Below, piece by piece: positions 47,348-56,398 of a DNA stretch of 64,000 bases; positions within the stretch are counted from its first letter, which is position 1, and every line of letters begins with the position of its first letter. This DNA comes from Gammaproteobacteria bacterium. Its GTDB lineage: Bacteria > Pseudomonadota > Gammaproteobacteria > Steroidobacterales > Steroidobacteraceae. Location: positions 1-64,000 of the forward strand of contig JANXYK010000057.1 of the NCBI GenBank assembly GCA_025350055.1, in the 5' to 3' direction. Under the pieces are notes generated by a model. The model did no database searches. It had not been told where the DNA came from and saw nothing but the letters and a program-made list of their open reading frames with translations. The position numbers and the translations under genes were made by a program.

Positions 47348-48390
47348 GCTGCGGGCTTTTCGAACAGGGCATGCGCGACCCACCACTCTTGTCCGCCCGC
47401 ATAGCCAAAGAGTTCCTCGCAGGCCATGAAGAACATGCGCCAGCGCTGCAGCCACACCTGCTCGAGCTCCTTGCCGTAGACATCCCTCAGGATGGGCAGC
47501 ACCCGGTCGCGGTGCTGGTCGATGTTCTCGAGCCAGGCGCGCGCGGTCCGCTGGTAGTGGACACCTTCCCAGCGCCAGGTGTCGCGCAGCTGCAGTGAAT
47601 CCTGCAGGAACGATGGCAAAGTGTCGCTGGGCATGATGCCGCCCGAGAAGAAATGCCGGCTCATCCAGTCGCTCCCGTCACGATCCTCGAAGAGGTACGG
47701 CACCGAGCGATGACAGAAGACATGCAGCAGCAGTTTGCCGGCAGGATGCAGCGCTGCCGCGATGCGCCCGAGCAGTGCTGGCCAATTGCGCATGTGCTCG
47801 AACATCTCGATCGACACCACGCGATCGAACTGGCCTGGAATCACGAAGGTGTTCATGTCCGCGACCTGGTGCTCGAGGTTGCCGAGCCCGCGACGGCGCG
47901 CCTCGGCCATGATGTATTCGCCTTGCGACACGGAATTCGATATCGCGACGATGCGGCTCGAGCGGTAGTGCTCGGCCATCCACAGCGTCAGTGAACCCCA
48001 GCCGCAGCCGAGTTCCAGGATGCGCTGGCCATCGGCGAGTCCGGCATGGGCGCAGGTTTCCTGCAGCGAGATCGCTTCGGCTGCCGCCAGCGTGGTCACG
48101 CCCTCGGGCCACCAGCCACTGCTGTACTTGCGGTGCGGCCCGAGTACCCAGCGGAAGAATTCGGCCGGTACCTCGTAGTGTTGTTCGTTCGCCTTGGCCG
48201 GCAAATCGGCGATCGGCCAGGTGCGCATCGACTCGACAAAGCGGGCCGTGCGGATGCGCCCGGCCTCCGGCGAGCAGTCACCGAGCGTGCGCAGGCGATC
48301 CTTCAGCAGGCGGCGGATGCCGACGCGAATGAGCGCGTCGGGCACCCGGCCCCGTTCGGACCATTCAATCGCACGATTAGCTAGCGACAC
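47344..48390 (-). CDS. cfa: Cyclopropane-fatty-acyl-phospholipid synthase family methyltransferase
   Basis: 348 residues. It shows NEQHYEVPAEFFRWVLGPHR-KYSSGWW, the SAM-binding motif ILELGCGWGSLTLWMAEHY and DRVVSIEMFEHMRNWPALLG, all CFA-synthase landmarks. The protein is somewhat shorter than E. coli Cfa (about 380). It should modify unsaturated acyl chains in membrane phospholipids. It is the first gene of the six-gene operon and lies beneath a TGATCCA promoter. Confidence 0.85.
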   Translation of the reverse strand: MSLANRAIEWSERGRVPDALIRVGIRRLLKDRLRTLGDCSPEAGRIRTARFVESMRTWPIADLPAKANEQHYEVPAEFFRWVLGPHRKYSSGWWPEGVTTLAAAEAISLQETCAHAGLADGQRILELGCGWGSLTLWMAEHYRSSRIVAISNSVSQGEYIMAEARRRGLGNLEHQVADMNTFVIPGQFDRVVSIEMFEHMRNWPALLGRIAAALHPAGKLLLHVFCHRSVPYLFEDRDGSDWMSRHFFSGGIMPSDTLPSFLQDSLQLRDTWRWEGVHYQRTARAWLENIDQHRDRVLPILRDVYGKELEQVWLQRWRMFFMACEELFGYAGGQEWWVAHALFEKPAA

Positions 48391-48445
48391 TCGAGGCTCC
48401 CCGGCACGGACGCTGGATGGCTTTCACCACGTGCCTTTGCGGGTA

Positions 48446-48473
48446 TATACGGCGCAGGTGTCCGGTTGGATCA
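48446..48473 (-). promoter_or_regulatory. ECF-type promoter of the cfa operon
   Basis: On the minus strand: TGATCCA (48473-48467), 15 bases, then CGTATA (48451-48446). The element fits the RpoE/ChrR (ECF11-like) promoter pattern and lies 56 bases upstream of the cfa ATG. It is the same length and sequence in its two boxes as the divergent promoter at 48486-48513. Confidence 0.75.
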
Positions 48474-48485
48474 CTACGGCCGAAG

Positions 48486-48513
48486 TGATCCAGGCGGGGC
48501 GCGCCAACGTATA
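48486..48513 (+). promoter_or_regulatory. ECF-type promoter of the sigma factor gene
   Basis: TGATCCA (48486-48492), 15 bases, then CGTATA (48508-48513). Predicted transcription would start near 48519-48521. Together with the reverse-strand copy it makes a bidirectional promoter, and implies autoregulation of the sigma factor. Confidence 0.75.
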
Positions 48514-48637
48514 GCGGAGTATGTCCATCGCCGTCGCCGTTCGCGGAACGCCCCCTATACCGAAGCCACTTATGAGCCTGGCTCCTCGTGCGCGGCGCAT
48601 TTCGCTCGTCGTGCCTGCCGGAGGTTATGCTGTCGCC

Positions 48638-49207
48638 GTGACGACCCCTGAGGAACTCGCGACCTACATCCGGCAAGTCGCCGCAGGCAGCGACCGGGCG
48701 GCGTTCACGCAGCTGTTCCAGCACTTCGCGCCGCGCATCAAGGGCTTCCTGCAAAAAAGCGGCGCCACGCGCGAACTGGCCGAGGAACTGGCGCAGGAAA
48801 CGCTGGTGACGCTGTGGCGAAAGGCCGCGCAGTTCGACCCCAATCGCGCCTCCGCGGCGACCTGGGTGTACACGATCGCGCGCAACCTGTGGGTCGATGA
48901 ACATCGCCGAACGCAGCGCAGTCCGGTCGACGCACGCGGCGAAACCTGGCTTGAAGACTTGCCGATGGCCGAAGCGCCGCGCGTGCCGGAACAGGAGGTG
49001 CTGGGCGAGCAACGCCAACGCGCTGTGCGCACGGCGCTGGCGGCACTCTCACCGGCTCAAGCGGAAGTCCTGCAGCGCGCGTATTTCGCCGAGCAGTCCC
49101 AGTCGCAGATTGCCAGCGATTTGCGGTTGTCACTGGGGACCGTGAAATCGCGAGCCCGGCTGGCACTCGAGCATCTCAAGGATCTACTGGATGGGACTTA
49201 CCTATGA
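48638..49207 (+). CDS. rpoE: ECF sigma factor, RpoE/ChrR group
   Basis: 189 residues from the GTG at 48638. Sigma region 2 contains AFTQLFQHFAPRIKGFLQKS and LAEELAQETLVTLWRKAAQF; region 4 has LSPAQAEVLQRAYFAEQSQS and IASDLRLSLGTVKSRARLAL. The paired ChrR gene (4-base overlap, ATGA) identifies the group controlling singlet-oxygen and related stress. A continuous frame reaches back to the ATG at 48521, at the predicted transcription start; that longer, leaderless form is possible but its first 39 residues are not sigma-like. A GGAGG lies 13 bases before the GTG. Confidence 0.85.
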   Translation: MTTPEELATYIRQVAAGSDRAAFTQLFQHFAPRIKGFLQKSGATRELAEELAQETLVTLWRKAAQFDPNRASAATWVYTIARNLWVDEHRRTQRSPVDARGETWLEDLPMAEAPRVPEQEVLGEQRQRAVRTALAALSPAQAEVLQRAYFAEQSQSQIASDLRLSLGTVKSRARLALEHLKDLLDGTYL

Positions 49208-49845
49208 TCACGCATCACCCCGATGACGAGAGCCTGCTGGCCTTCGCATCCGGTCAACTCGATAGCGGCCGCGGATTGCTGCTTTCGGTGCATCTGGATG
49301 CCTGCCAGCAGTGTCATCGACGGGTGCAGGCGCTGCTGTCGGTGGGCGGCGAAGTGCTGGAGCGAGCGCAGCCGATGGAATTGTCGGACGAGGCCTTGCA
49401 GCGTGTGCTGCAGCGGATTGAGGGCACTGCGCCCGAGAGCAAGGCACGCGTCGGCGTGACCTCGGCGCCTGCCGCTCGCGGCCTGTCGCGTCTCGACAGT
49501 TGCGAAGTATCAGCCTGGCGCAGGGTCGCGCCAGGCATGCGCTATCGAAGTGTGCTCGTGCCCCATGCGGCTGACGGCAAGATGTTCGTACTAGGCATTG
49601 CGCCCGGGCGGAGCCTCCCGAAACATTCACATCGCGACCTCGAGTGGACGCAGGTCATCAGCGGCGCCTTCGATGACGGGCGCGCGCGCTTCGAGGCTGG
49701 GGATTTCGATGCCACAGACGGATTGGTTCGTCACCAGCCCGTGGTCACGGCAGAGGCGGAATGCATCTGCCTGGCACACCTCAGCGCACCATTGGTATTC
49801 GAGGGCTGGATCGCGCGTACCTTCGGCCGCTGGATTGGTATGTAG
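49204..49845 (+). CDS. chrR: ChrR-type zinc anti-sigma factor
   Basis: 213 residues. The N-terminal zinc-binding anti-sigma domain has His at 4-5 and HLDACQQCHRR (HxxxCxxC) at about 31-41. The C-terminal cupin domain includes GIAPGRSLPKHSHRDLEWTQ with His ligands, then GDFDATDGLVRHQPVVTAE. ChrR holds the sigma factor inactive until the stress signal. It overlaps the sigma gene stop. Confidence 0.9.
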   Translation: MITHHPDDESLLAFASGQLDSGRGLLLSVHLDACQQCHRRVQALLSVGGEVLERAQPMELSDEALQRVLQRIEGTAPESKARVGVTSAPAARGLSRLDSCEVSAWRRVAPGMRYRSVLVPHAADGKMFVLGIAPGRSLPKHSHRDLEWTQVISGAFDDGRARFEAGDFDATDGLVRHQPVVTAEAECICLAHLSAPLVFEGWIARTFGRWIGM

Positions 49846-49857
49846 GCGAGCCTGCGC

Positions 49858-51231
49858 CTACTTGTTTCCCTGCACGTGGATCGCACGCTCATGCGAGAAC
49901 GCCTTGAAGCCGAACACGCCGTGGTAGCTGCCCATGCCGCTCTGATTGACGCCGCCGAAGGGCAGCTGGTTTTCCAGGTAGTGCGAGCAGAAGCCGTTGA
50001 TCGCCACACCACCCGCTGAGGTGCGGCTGAGGATGCGATCGACGTTGGCCGGCGTATTGCTGTAGATGTACAGCGCCAGGGGTTTGGGGCGCTCTGCGAT
50101 GTAGCCGATAACTTCATCGAGAGTCTTGTAGGTCATCACGGGCACCACGGGCCCGAAGATCTCTTCCTGCATGATCAGCATGTCGGGCGTGACATCGGTG
50201 ACCAGCGTCGGATGCGCTGTGCGGTCGGCGGCCTCGAGCGTGCCGCCCACAGCCACCTTGGCACCCTTGGCCACCGCGTCATCGAGTAGCTTCTTGATGC
50301 GTGCGAAGTTCTGGTAGTTGACAATCTGGGCAATGCTTTCCTTTTTGATGCCGCCGCCTTCGCTGAAGAGGTTCTGCTGCACGCGGGCGCGAAATTCCTC
50401 GACCAGCGCGCTCTTCTGCTGCGCTGTGACGAACACATGGTCGGGGCAGATGCAGGCCTGCCCGCCGTTGAACTGCTTGGCAGCGGCCAGATCGGCGGCG
50501 ACTTTCTTGAGGTCGGCATCCGAATCGACAATGACGGGTGACTTGCCGCCCAGTTCCAGCGTGACAGTGGCCAGGTTGCGCGCCGCCGCGGCCATCACCA
50601 GCTTGCCCACGCGCGTGCTGCCGGTGAAGAAGATGTGGTTGAACGGCAGCTCCAGCAGCGCGGTCGCCACGTCCACATCGCCTTCGAACAACGCGACCTC
50701 GTTCTCGTCGAATGCCTCGCGGATGATCTTGGCGGCCACGCGCGCCGTCGCCGGGCACAGGTCAGTGAGCTTGACCATGCAGCAGTTCCCGGCGGCCACA
50801 GCGGCGGCCAGCGGACCCATGACCAGCCCGAGCGGAAAATTCCAGGGACCCAGGATCAGGCACACGCCACGCGCCTCGTAGACGATCCTGGCCTGGTCAT
50901 TCTTGTTGAGCGATGGTGAGACTTCAACCGGCTTCATCCAGTCATCGAGGTTGTTGATGTTCCGGTCGATGTTGCCGAGCACGTTCATCAGCTCGGTGAC
51001 GCGGATCTCGTTGTCGGGCTTGCGCGTATCTTGCTTGACTGCCGCCACGACTTCCTCGGCGTGTGCCTCGACCGCCGCCTTCAGTTTCTTAAGCCTCGCC
51101 TTGCGCTGCTCCGCCGTCGTCGCCTTTACTTCCCACTGATGGGCGCGCTGCAGCGCGAATACCCGTTCGAGATCGGCGGTTTGGCCCGGGGCTTGCTTTG
51201 TGGCGGGAGTAGGCACGGTCATTTCCTCCAT
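49858..51231 (-). CDS. Class 3-like aldehyde dehydrogenase
   Basis: 457 residues. Catalytic Cys in FNGGQACICPDHVFV, general-base Glu in TVTLELGGKSPVIV, and the cofactor-binding WNFPLGLVMGPLAAAVAAGN and FTGSTRVGKLVM. The length and the short C-terminal NQLPFGGVNQSGMGSYHGVF fit class 3 or fatty/coniferyl aldehyde dehydrogenases. It should oxidise an aldehyde to the acid with NAD(P). It converges on chrR with a 12-base gap. Confidence 0.9.
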   Translation of the reverse strand: MEEMTVPTPATKQAPGQTADLERVFALQRAHQWEVKATTAEQRKARLKKLKAAVEAHAEEVVAAVKQDTRKPDNEIRVTELMNVLGNIDRNINNLDDWMKPVEVSPSLNKNDQARIVYEARGVCLILGPWNFPLGLVMGPLAAAVAAGNCCMVKLTDLCPATARVAAKIIREAFDENEVALFEGDVDVATALLELPFNHIFFTGSTRVGKLVMAAAARNLATVTLELGGKSPVIVDSDADLKKVAADLAAAKQFNGGQACICPDHVFVTAQQKSALVEEFRARVQQNLFSEGGGIKKESIAQIVNYQNFARIKKLLDDAVAKGAKVAVGGTLEAADRTAHPTLVTDVTPDMLIMQEEIFGPVVPVMTYKTLDEVIGYIAERPKPLALYIYSNTPANVDRILSRTSAGGVAINGFCSHYLENQLPFGGVNQSGMGSYHGVFGFKAFSHERAIHVQGNK

Positions 51232-51307
51232 TCGGTGGGCGTTGATCGCCTGGCAATTGGGGAAATCGTAGCACCGACGCGGCTACGAATGCGGGCTGGC
51301 GCGGGTT

Positions 51308-52624
51308 TCAGTTCTTAAGCCGCGCTGGTGCGTCCAGCTCTTCGATCGTGGCCTCGGAAGCGGCGCTGCTCGCGCGCAGGCGCGCGGCCACAGCCTCCGC
51401 GCCGGCAAGCGCGCGCAGGATGTTCTCGCCCGCGAGCTTGGCAATGTCGGCATCAGACCAGCCGCGACGCATGAGCTCGATCAGCAGGTCCGGGTACTTG
51501 TCCACGCCTTCGAGCCCGGTTGGTGCGACCGGGATGCCGTCGAAGTCCGAACCCAGCCCGACATGATCGATGCCGGCTACCTTGCGCACGTGTTCGATAT
51601 GGTCGGCCACTTCGGCGAGCGTAACCTTCGGAGCCGGGTGCGCCTTCACCCACTCATCCAGCGCGGCTTTGGCGCGCTTCGGCTGGCCGATGTAGATGCC
51701 GGCGAACGGCGGACTGTCATAGCGGGCGCGCTCGGCGGCGTAGTCCGCGTCCCAGCGGTTGCGGGCGGCGGAGACATAGCCGGGATAGAAATTTACCATC
51801 ACCACGCCGCCATTCTTCGGCAGCATGGCCAGCACATCGTCGGGCACATCGCGCGGATGATCGACGATGGCGCGCGCGGAGGAATGCGAGAACATCACCG
51901 GCGCCTGCGTTGTGGCGAGCACCGCGCGCATGGTCTCGTCGGTCACGTGGCTCAAGTCCACCAGCATGCCGAGGCGGTTCATCTCGTGCACCAGCTCGCG
52001 GCCGAAGGCCGTCAAACCGTTGTGCTTCGGCGCATCGGTGGCCGAATCCGCCCAATCGGTGTTGGCCGAGTGCGTGAGCGTCATGTAACGCGCGCCCGCC
52101 AGATACATCTCGCGCAGCACGGGCAGTGAGTTGTTGATCTGGTGACCACCCTCGATGCCGATCAGCGAGGCGATGCGTCCGGCAGCGTGGATACGGCGCA
52201 CGTCGGCCGCGGTGTACGCGAACTCGAAATCCTTCGGGTAGCGCTCGGCCATCTGCCGCACGATGTCGATCTGCTCAAGTGTGGCCTGCACCGCTGTCGG
52301 GCCGTGCATTTCAACGGGCACGAACACGGACCAGAACTGTCCGCCGACGCCGCCGCGGCGCAGGCGATTGATGTCGGTCATCAGGGGGATGCCGCCCTCC
52401 TCGACCGGCAGCAGCGAAGTATCGCTCGCCAGATTGAGCGTCGAGACTTTCGAGTGGAAGCGCTCGCGAATCTCCCAAGGCAGATCGTTGTGGCCGTCGA
52501 TGACCGGAGTCTTCTTCAGGATCTGCGCCAATCGCGCAGCGTAGTCCTGCGGGCCGGGGGTTGCCGCATACGCCAGCGGTACAACCAGCAACAGCAGCAC
52601 GGTCGCAATGATTCTCTTATGCAT
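51308..52624 (-). CDS. Secreted membrane-type dipeptidase (M19 family)
   Basis: 438 residues with a signal peptide (MHKRIIATVLLLLVVPLAYA). The binuclear-zinc site is present: VIDGHNDLPWE (HxD), IGIEGGHQINNS (Glu), LGMLVDLSHVTDE and VMFSHSSARAI (two His), and GLGSDFDGIP (Asp). M19 enzymes cleave dipeptides, including L-D pairs. It is the most distal gene of the peptide/D-amino-acid run on the minus strand, with a 60-base gap to its neighbour. Confidence 0.9.
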   Translation of the reverse strand: MHKRIIATVLLLLVVPLAYAATPGPQDYAARLAQILKKTPVIDGHNDLPWEIRERFHSKVSTLNLASDTSLLPVEEGGIPLMTDINRLRRGGVGGQFWSVFVPVEMHGPTAVQATLEQIDIVRQMAERYPKDFEFAYTAADVRRIHAAGRIASLIGIEGGHQINNSLPVLREMYLAGARYMTLTHSANTDWADSATDAPKHNGLTAFGRELVHEMNRLGMLVDLSHVTDETMRAVLATTQAPVMFSHSSARAIVDHPRDVPDDVLAMLPKNGGVVMVNFYPGYVSAARNRWDADYAAERARYDSPPFAGIYIGQPKRAKAALDEWVKAHPAPKVTLAEVADHIEHVRKVAGIDHVGLGSDFDGIPVAPTGLEGVDKYPDLLIELMRRGWSDADIAKLAGENILRALAGAEAVAARLRASSAASEATIEELDAPARLKN

Positions 52625-52684
52625 GGTCAGCCCCAAAGCCACGGCGGTGGCCGGTAGATACAGGTTGCGTTCGCTTAGTCAGTG

Positions 52685-54265
52685 TCACTTCACGGGCGCC
52701 TTCGGCACCGGCACGAACAGGAGGTCATGGTAGTCGTAGGAGAAGTCGGCCACAGGCGAGACCGCCTTCATGGTGACCCGCTCGATCTGCCCATCAGCGC
52801 CCAATCCAAAGGTGACATACGCCGGCTCGAGGCTCTTGTCGGTCAGGTGCGTGACGAAAGTGTCGTACTGCCAGTGCTTGAGCATGCCGGACATGCGCGG
52901 CGTGGATTTGAAGTCGATCTTCAGCGCGCCACCATCCTGGCTGACTTCAATGTTCCCGTACCAGGGATCGCTGTAGGTTCCGACATAGTGATCCAGCGGC
53001 AGTGAAGGTCCGACTGCGGCGGGCTGGGCAGCCGGCGCCTTCAGGGCTTCCAGCGCTTTGGCGACGTTGTGCTGCTTCTCGGCCTGCCAGCGCGCGGTCC
53101 AGTCGGTGTGCGGGAACCCCAGATAGTGATCCAGCAATTCATCCATGAGGCCGAACAGGATTTCGCTGTCCTCACAGTTGATCTCGATCGAGAAACCCAC
53201 GTGCTTGTCCGGGATGAGCACAATCATGGTCTGGAAGCCAAACACCGCGCCAGCGTGCGAGATGATTCGGGTGCCGCGATAGTCGGAGACGTCCCAGGCG
53301 AGCGCGTAGGCGTCGAATTGTGGTTGCGTGAGTTTGAGCGACTCAGGAACCTCGTCGATGGGCTGCAGCACCATCGGTTTCCACATCTGCTCGTGCGCTG
53401 CGGCCGAAAACAGCCGACCCGCGTGTCCGGGTAGCTCGCCATGATGCAACTGGATCAGCAGCCAGCGCGACAGATCATTGGCGCTGATCGCGAGTCCGCC
53501 CGCCGGAGCCGCGGTGCGACCGAGTTCGTCGCGCTCGTCCAGCATCTCCTGGTGACCGACACCACGGAACCCGCCATCCATACGTGCGTGCGGCTGCGCG
53601 CGATCCAATGCGGCAAAGTGCGATTCAGAATCGGCGGTCGCGTGCAGCATGCCCGCGGGCTTCAGCACCCGCTTTGCCATAAACTGCTCCCAGGTCTTGC
53701 CGGTGACCGACTCGATGAGCTGTCCGACCACCATATAGAGCACGTTGTCGTAAGCGTAAGCACTGCGGAAACTGGTCGCTGGTTTGATGTAGCGCAAGCG
53801 GCGTACCGATTCCGCACGCGTGAGGTTCGTGCGCGGCACGAACATGAGATCGCCGGCGCCCAGACCGAGGCCACTGCGGTGCACGAGCAGATCGCGGATG
53901 GTCATCTCGCGCGTGACCCAGGGGTCGTACATCTGGAAGCCTGGCAGGCGATCGATGACTTTGTCGTCCCAGCTGATCGTGCCCTCATCGACCAGGATGC
54001 CGAGCGCGGCCACGGTCATGGCCTTGCCCGTTGAGCCGGTGGGAAAGATGGTGTCGGCGTCCACCGCGTCGCTCTTGCCGATGGCCTTGACGCCAAAGCC
54101 CTTGGCAAAGGTCACGTTGTCGCCCTCGACTATCGCGATCGCCATTCCGGGAACGCCGACGGCATTGCGCACCGCCTCAACGCGCTGTGCGAAATTCTTC
54201 GGCGGCGCAGCGAACGCGAGCGGACAGATGGCGGCGCACAGCGCCACAAGCAATAGTTTCTTCAT
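52685..54265 (-). CDS. Serine hydrolase of the beta-lactamase/penicillin-binding class C fold
   Basis: 526 residues from the ATG at 54265, with a signal peptide (cleaved after AFA). Active-site motifs: SxxK in FPTGSTGKAMTVA, YxN in AYAYDNVLYMVVG, and HxG in ISHAGAVFGF. A C-terminal DUF3471-like lipocalin-type domain (LDHYVGTYSDPWYGNIEVSQ) follows. It probably hydrolyses D-amino acid peptides, esters or amides in the periplasm. It overlaps the transporter gene by 4 bases. The long open frame upstream of 54265 is a shadow. Confidence 0.85.
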   Translation of the reverse strand: MKKLLLVALCAAICPLAFAAPPKNFAQRVEAVRNAVGVPGMAIAIVEGDNVTFAKGFGVKAIGKSDAVDADTIFPTGSTGKAMTVAALGILVDEGTISWDDKVIDRLPGFQMYDPWVTREMTIRDLLVHRSGLGLGAGDLMFVPRTNLTRAESVRRLRYIKPATSFRSAYAYDNVLYMVVGQLIESVTGKTWEQFMAKRVLKPAGMLHATADSESHFAALDRAQPHARMDGGFRGVGHQEMLDERDELGRTAAPAGGLAISANDLSRWLLIQLHHGELPGHAGRLFSAAAHEQMWKPMVLQPIDEVPESLKLTQPQFDAYALAWDVSDYRGTRIISHAGAVFGFQTMIVLIPDKHVGFSIEINCEDSEILFGLMDELLDHYLGFPHTDWTARWQAEKQHNVAKALEALKAPAAQPAAVGPSLPLDHYVGTYSDPWYGNIEVSQDGGALKIDFKSTPRMSGMLKHWQYDTFVTHLTDKSLEPAYVTFGLGADGQIERVTMKAVSPVADFSYDYHDLLFVPVPKAPVK

Positions 54266-55362
54266 GGCCTTACCTCGGCGGCACTGCCCCGCCACAGCTT
54301 GTAGGTTCCGATAGTCAGTACGGGGACGACAAACACCAGCAGGATAATCGCTGCGAGCACGCGATAGCCATTGGCGATGAGTGCGACCAGGCCGAAGCGC
54401 CTCGCCACGAACATGCAGCCGCCCAGGATCAGCAGCGCGATCGCCAGTCGTGCGTTGCGCCCAAGCGTATGGCCGGCACGACGCTGCCAGGCATTGCCGA
54501 TGCGCTCGTTGATCGCGTGCACTGCGCCAGTGCCGCTTTCCAGCAGCGCGGCGAAGATCATCAACTGGAACAGCAGGCGGAACAGCGGCAGATCCAGGCG
54601 CTGCAGCAGGAAGTCCGAGGGCAGTGTGACCGCTCCGATCTGCGGGTAATACGCCATCATGCAGCAGAAGAACAGCAGCGCCGGAAGCATCGCCAGCGGC
54701 CCGGCGATGGCGCCGGCGATCAGCGCGTCGCGCTTGCTGGTCAGGTGGCGCAACACCGGCAGGATCACCACTGCACCGACAATGTTGTAGCTGGCATAGG
54801 TGATGCCACCGCTGACCCAACCAGTTGTCGGCACCGCACGGGAAAACCCGGCAGCGATCTGCCCGCCAAAATGCGTGAGCGCCAACACCAGGAACAGTGC
54901 GTACACGCCGTAGAGCAGGAAAGAAACGTAGGTGAACAGCCGCTCGACCGAGGTATTGCCATAGGCGACGACCAACGCGATCGATGCCATCAACGCCAGT
55001 GTGCCTGCGATCGCGGGCAGACCCAAGCTCGCGGCGATCGCACCGGCCGCCGCGCCGAACACCGCCAGGATCAGGATTACGAACAGGATGTAGGCCGCCT
55101 CGAAGGCGATCCAGCCCGGGCCGAGCAGCGCGCGCACAAAGCTCTGGTAGTCGCGCGAACCCGTGGCGCGCGCGAACAGGAAGGTCGCGATGCACACCGC
55201 GCTCCAGATGCAGGTGGCGAGCAGCATCGCCATGACTCCGCCCCAGGGCCCGCTCGGCAGGAAGAACTCCGCCAGTTCGCGACCCGTCGCATAGCCACCG
55301 CCGATCACGACTGCCTTGAAGGCAAAGCCCGGCAGCAGGTAACGCTGGAATCGCGACGCCAT
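54262..55362 (-). CDS. YkvI-like membrane transporter (LeuT-fold)
   Basis: 366 residues from the ATG at 55362 (MASRFQRYLLPGFAFKAVVI). About ten hydrophobic helices and the opening VVIGGGYATGRELAEFFLPSG match the YkvI family. The substrate is unknown; its place between two peptidase-like genes and an epimerase suggests an amino acid or small peptide. It begins 10 bases after the epimerase stop codon. Confidence 0.8.
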   Translation of the reverse strand: MASRFQRYLLPGFAFKAVVIGGGYATGRELAEFFLPSGPWGGVMAMLLATCIWSAVCIATFLFARATGSRDYQSFVRALLGPGWIAFEAAYILFVILILAVFGAAAGAIAASLGLPAIAGTLALMASIALVVAYGNTSVERLFTYVSFLLYGVYALFLVLALTHFGGQIAAGFSRAVPTTGWVSGGITYASYNIVGAVVILPVLRHLTSKRDALIAGAIAGPLAMLPALLFFCCMMAYYPQIGAVTLPSDFLLQRLDLPLFRLLFQLMIFAALLESGTGAVHAINERIGNAWQRRAGHTLGRNARLAIALLILGGCMFVARRFGLVALIANGYRVLAAIILLVFVVPVLTIGTYKLWRGSAAEVRP

Positions 55363-55372
55363 CAAAGAACCA

Positions 55373-56398
55373 TCAGGCGCCGCGCGCTCGTGCGCGCAGA
55401 CTGCTCTGCGCACCCCACACGGATTCCTCGCACCAGATGTTGCCCTCGGAATAGCTGATGGTCGGCGGCGGGTCGACCTTGAGGAAGGTAGGGCCGTCGA
55501 GATCCACCACATTGCACAGCTGGCCCAGCACGAACGAGGGCGCCATCGCCAGACTCGAGCCCATCATGTTGCCCACCATCACGCCCAGCCCGAGCTGACG
55601 CGCCGCGCGCGCCATGGCCAACCCCTCGGTCAGACCGCCGCATTTGTCGAGCTTGATGTTGACCATGTCAAAGCGGCCCACGAGGCCGGGAACGTCGGCG
55701 AGCGTGAGCGCGCTCTCGTCGGCGGCCAACGGAATCGCGGACACGAAACCCTGCAGGTCTGCTTCGCGACCACGCTTCAGCGGCTGCTCGAGCAAGGCGA
55801 CGTCGGCTTCGACGAGCCCTGCGATCAGCGACTGCAGCCCTTCGATGCTGTAGCCCTGGTTTGCATCCACGCCGATCCAGGCCTCAGGACGCGCCGCGCG
55901 CACGGCGCGTACGCGCTGCATGTCCAGCGCAGCCTCGCCGGTGAGTTTCAGTTTCAGCGCGCGCGCAACCGTGTAACGCTTCGCGCTCTCGGCCATGTGC
56001 GCCGGACTCTCCGCGCCCAGCGTGAAGGTCGTGAGCAGTGGCTTGGGTGGATCGAGACCGGCCAGTTCCCACACCGCGTTGCCGGAGCGCTTCGACTCGA
56101 GCTCCCAGAGCGCGCAATCGAGCGCGTTGCGCGCGCCACCGGCGGGCAGCAGCGCTTGCAGCTGCTGGCGGTCAACGCCCGCCTCGATTGCCGCACGCTG
56201 GGCCTCGAGCACGGCAGCGACGTGGTCGGCCGTGTCATCGAGATAATAGACACCAGCGGCCTCGCCGCGGCCCCGATGCGTGCCGTCGTCCACCGTCACG
56301 ACCACCGCATCCTGCGTATCGAAGGTGTAGCCGCTGATGCAAAACGGCGCCTTGAACGGCAGGTTCAGCCTTTCAACGCTGAGCTTCAGCCCCGCCAT
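55373..56398 (-). CDS. dgcA: Enolase-superfamily epimerase (dipeptide or N-acetyl-amino-acid racemase, DgcA-like)
   Basis: 341 residues from the ATG at 56398 (MAGLKLSVERLNLPFKAPFC). Catalytic Lys pair in LKLKLTGE, metal ligands in GVDANQGY, LLEQPLKR and LAADESAL, and the second Lys in NIKLDKCGGLTEGL. This is the muconate-lactonising/dipeptide-epimerase layout. DgcA relatives racemise N-acetyl-glutamate in the DgcN-DgcA D-glutamate pathway; a DgcN-like tail is encoded 2 kb upstream. Either L-Ala-Glu epimerase or DgcA is possible. Starts at the stop codon of the upstream gene. Confidence 0.85.
   Translation of the reverse strand: MAGLKLSVERLNLPFKAPFCISGYTFDTQDAVVVTVDDGTHRGRGEAAGVYYLDDTADHVAAVLEAQRAAIEAGVDRQQLQALLPAGGARNALDCALWELESKRSGNAVWELAGLDPPKPLLTTFTLGAESPAHMAESAKRYTVARALKLKLTGEAALDMQRVRAVRAARPEAWIGVDANQGYSIEGLQSLIAGLVEADVALLEQPLKRGREADLQGFVSAIPLAADESALTLADVPGLVGRFDMVNIKLDKCGGLTEGLAMARAARQLGLGVMVGNMMGSSLAMAPSFVLGQLCNVVDLDGPTFLKVDPPPTISYSEGNIWCEESVWGAQSSLRARARGA

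Noticed and set aside
48521-48637. Upstream extension of the sigma factor as part of the protein
   Set aside because: The first 39 residues are not sigma-like; a GTG at 48638 begins the conserved region. The longer form is not excluded because its ATG coincides with the predicted transcription start.
54266-55195. Long open extension upstream of the serine hydrolase
   Set aside because: Low-complexity Arg/Gly-rich sequence opposite real codons of the YkvI-like gene; the signal peptide at 54265 gives a clean start.
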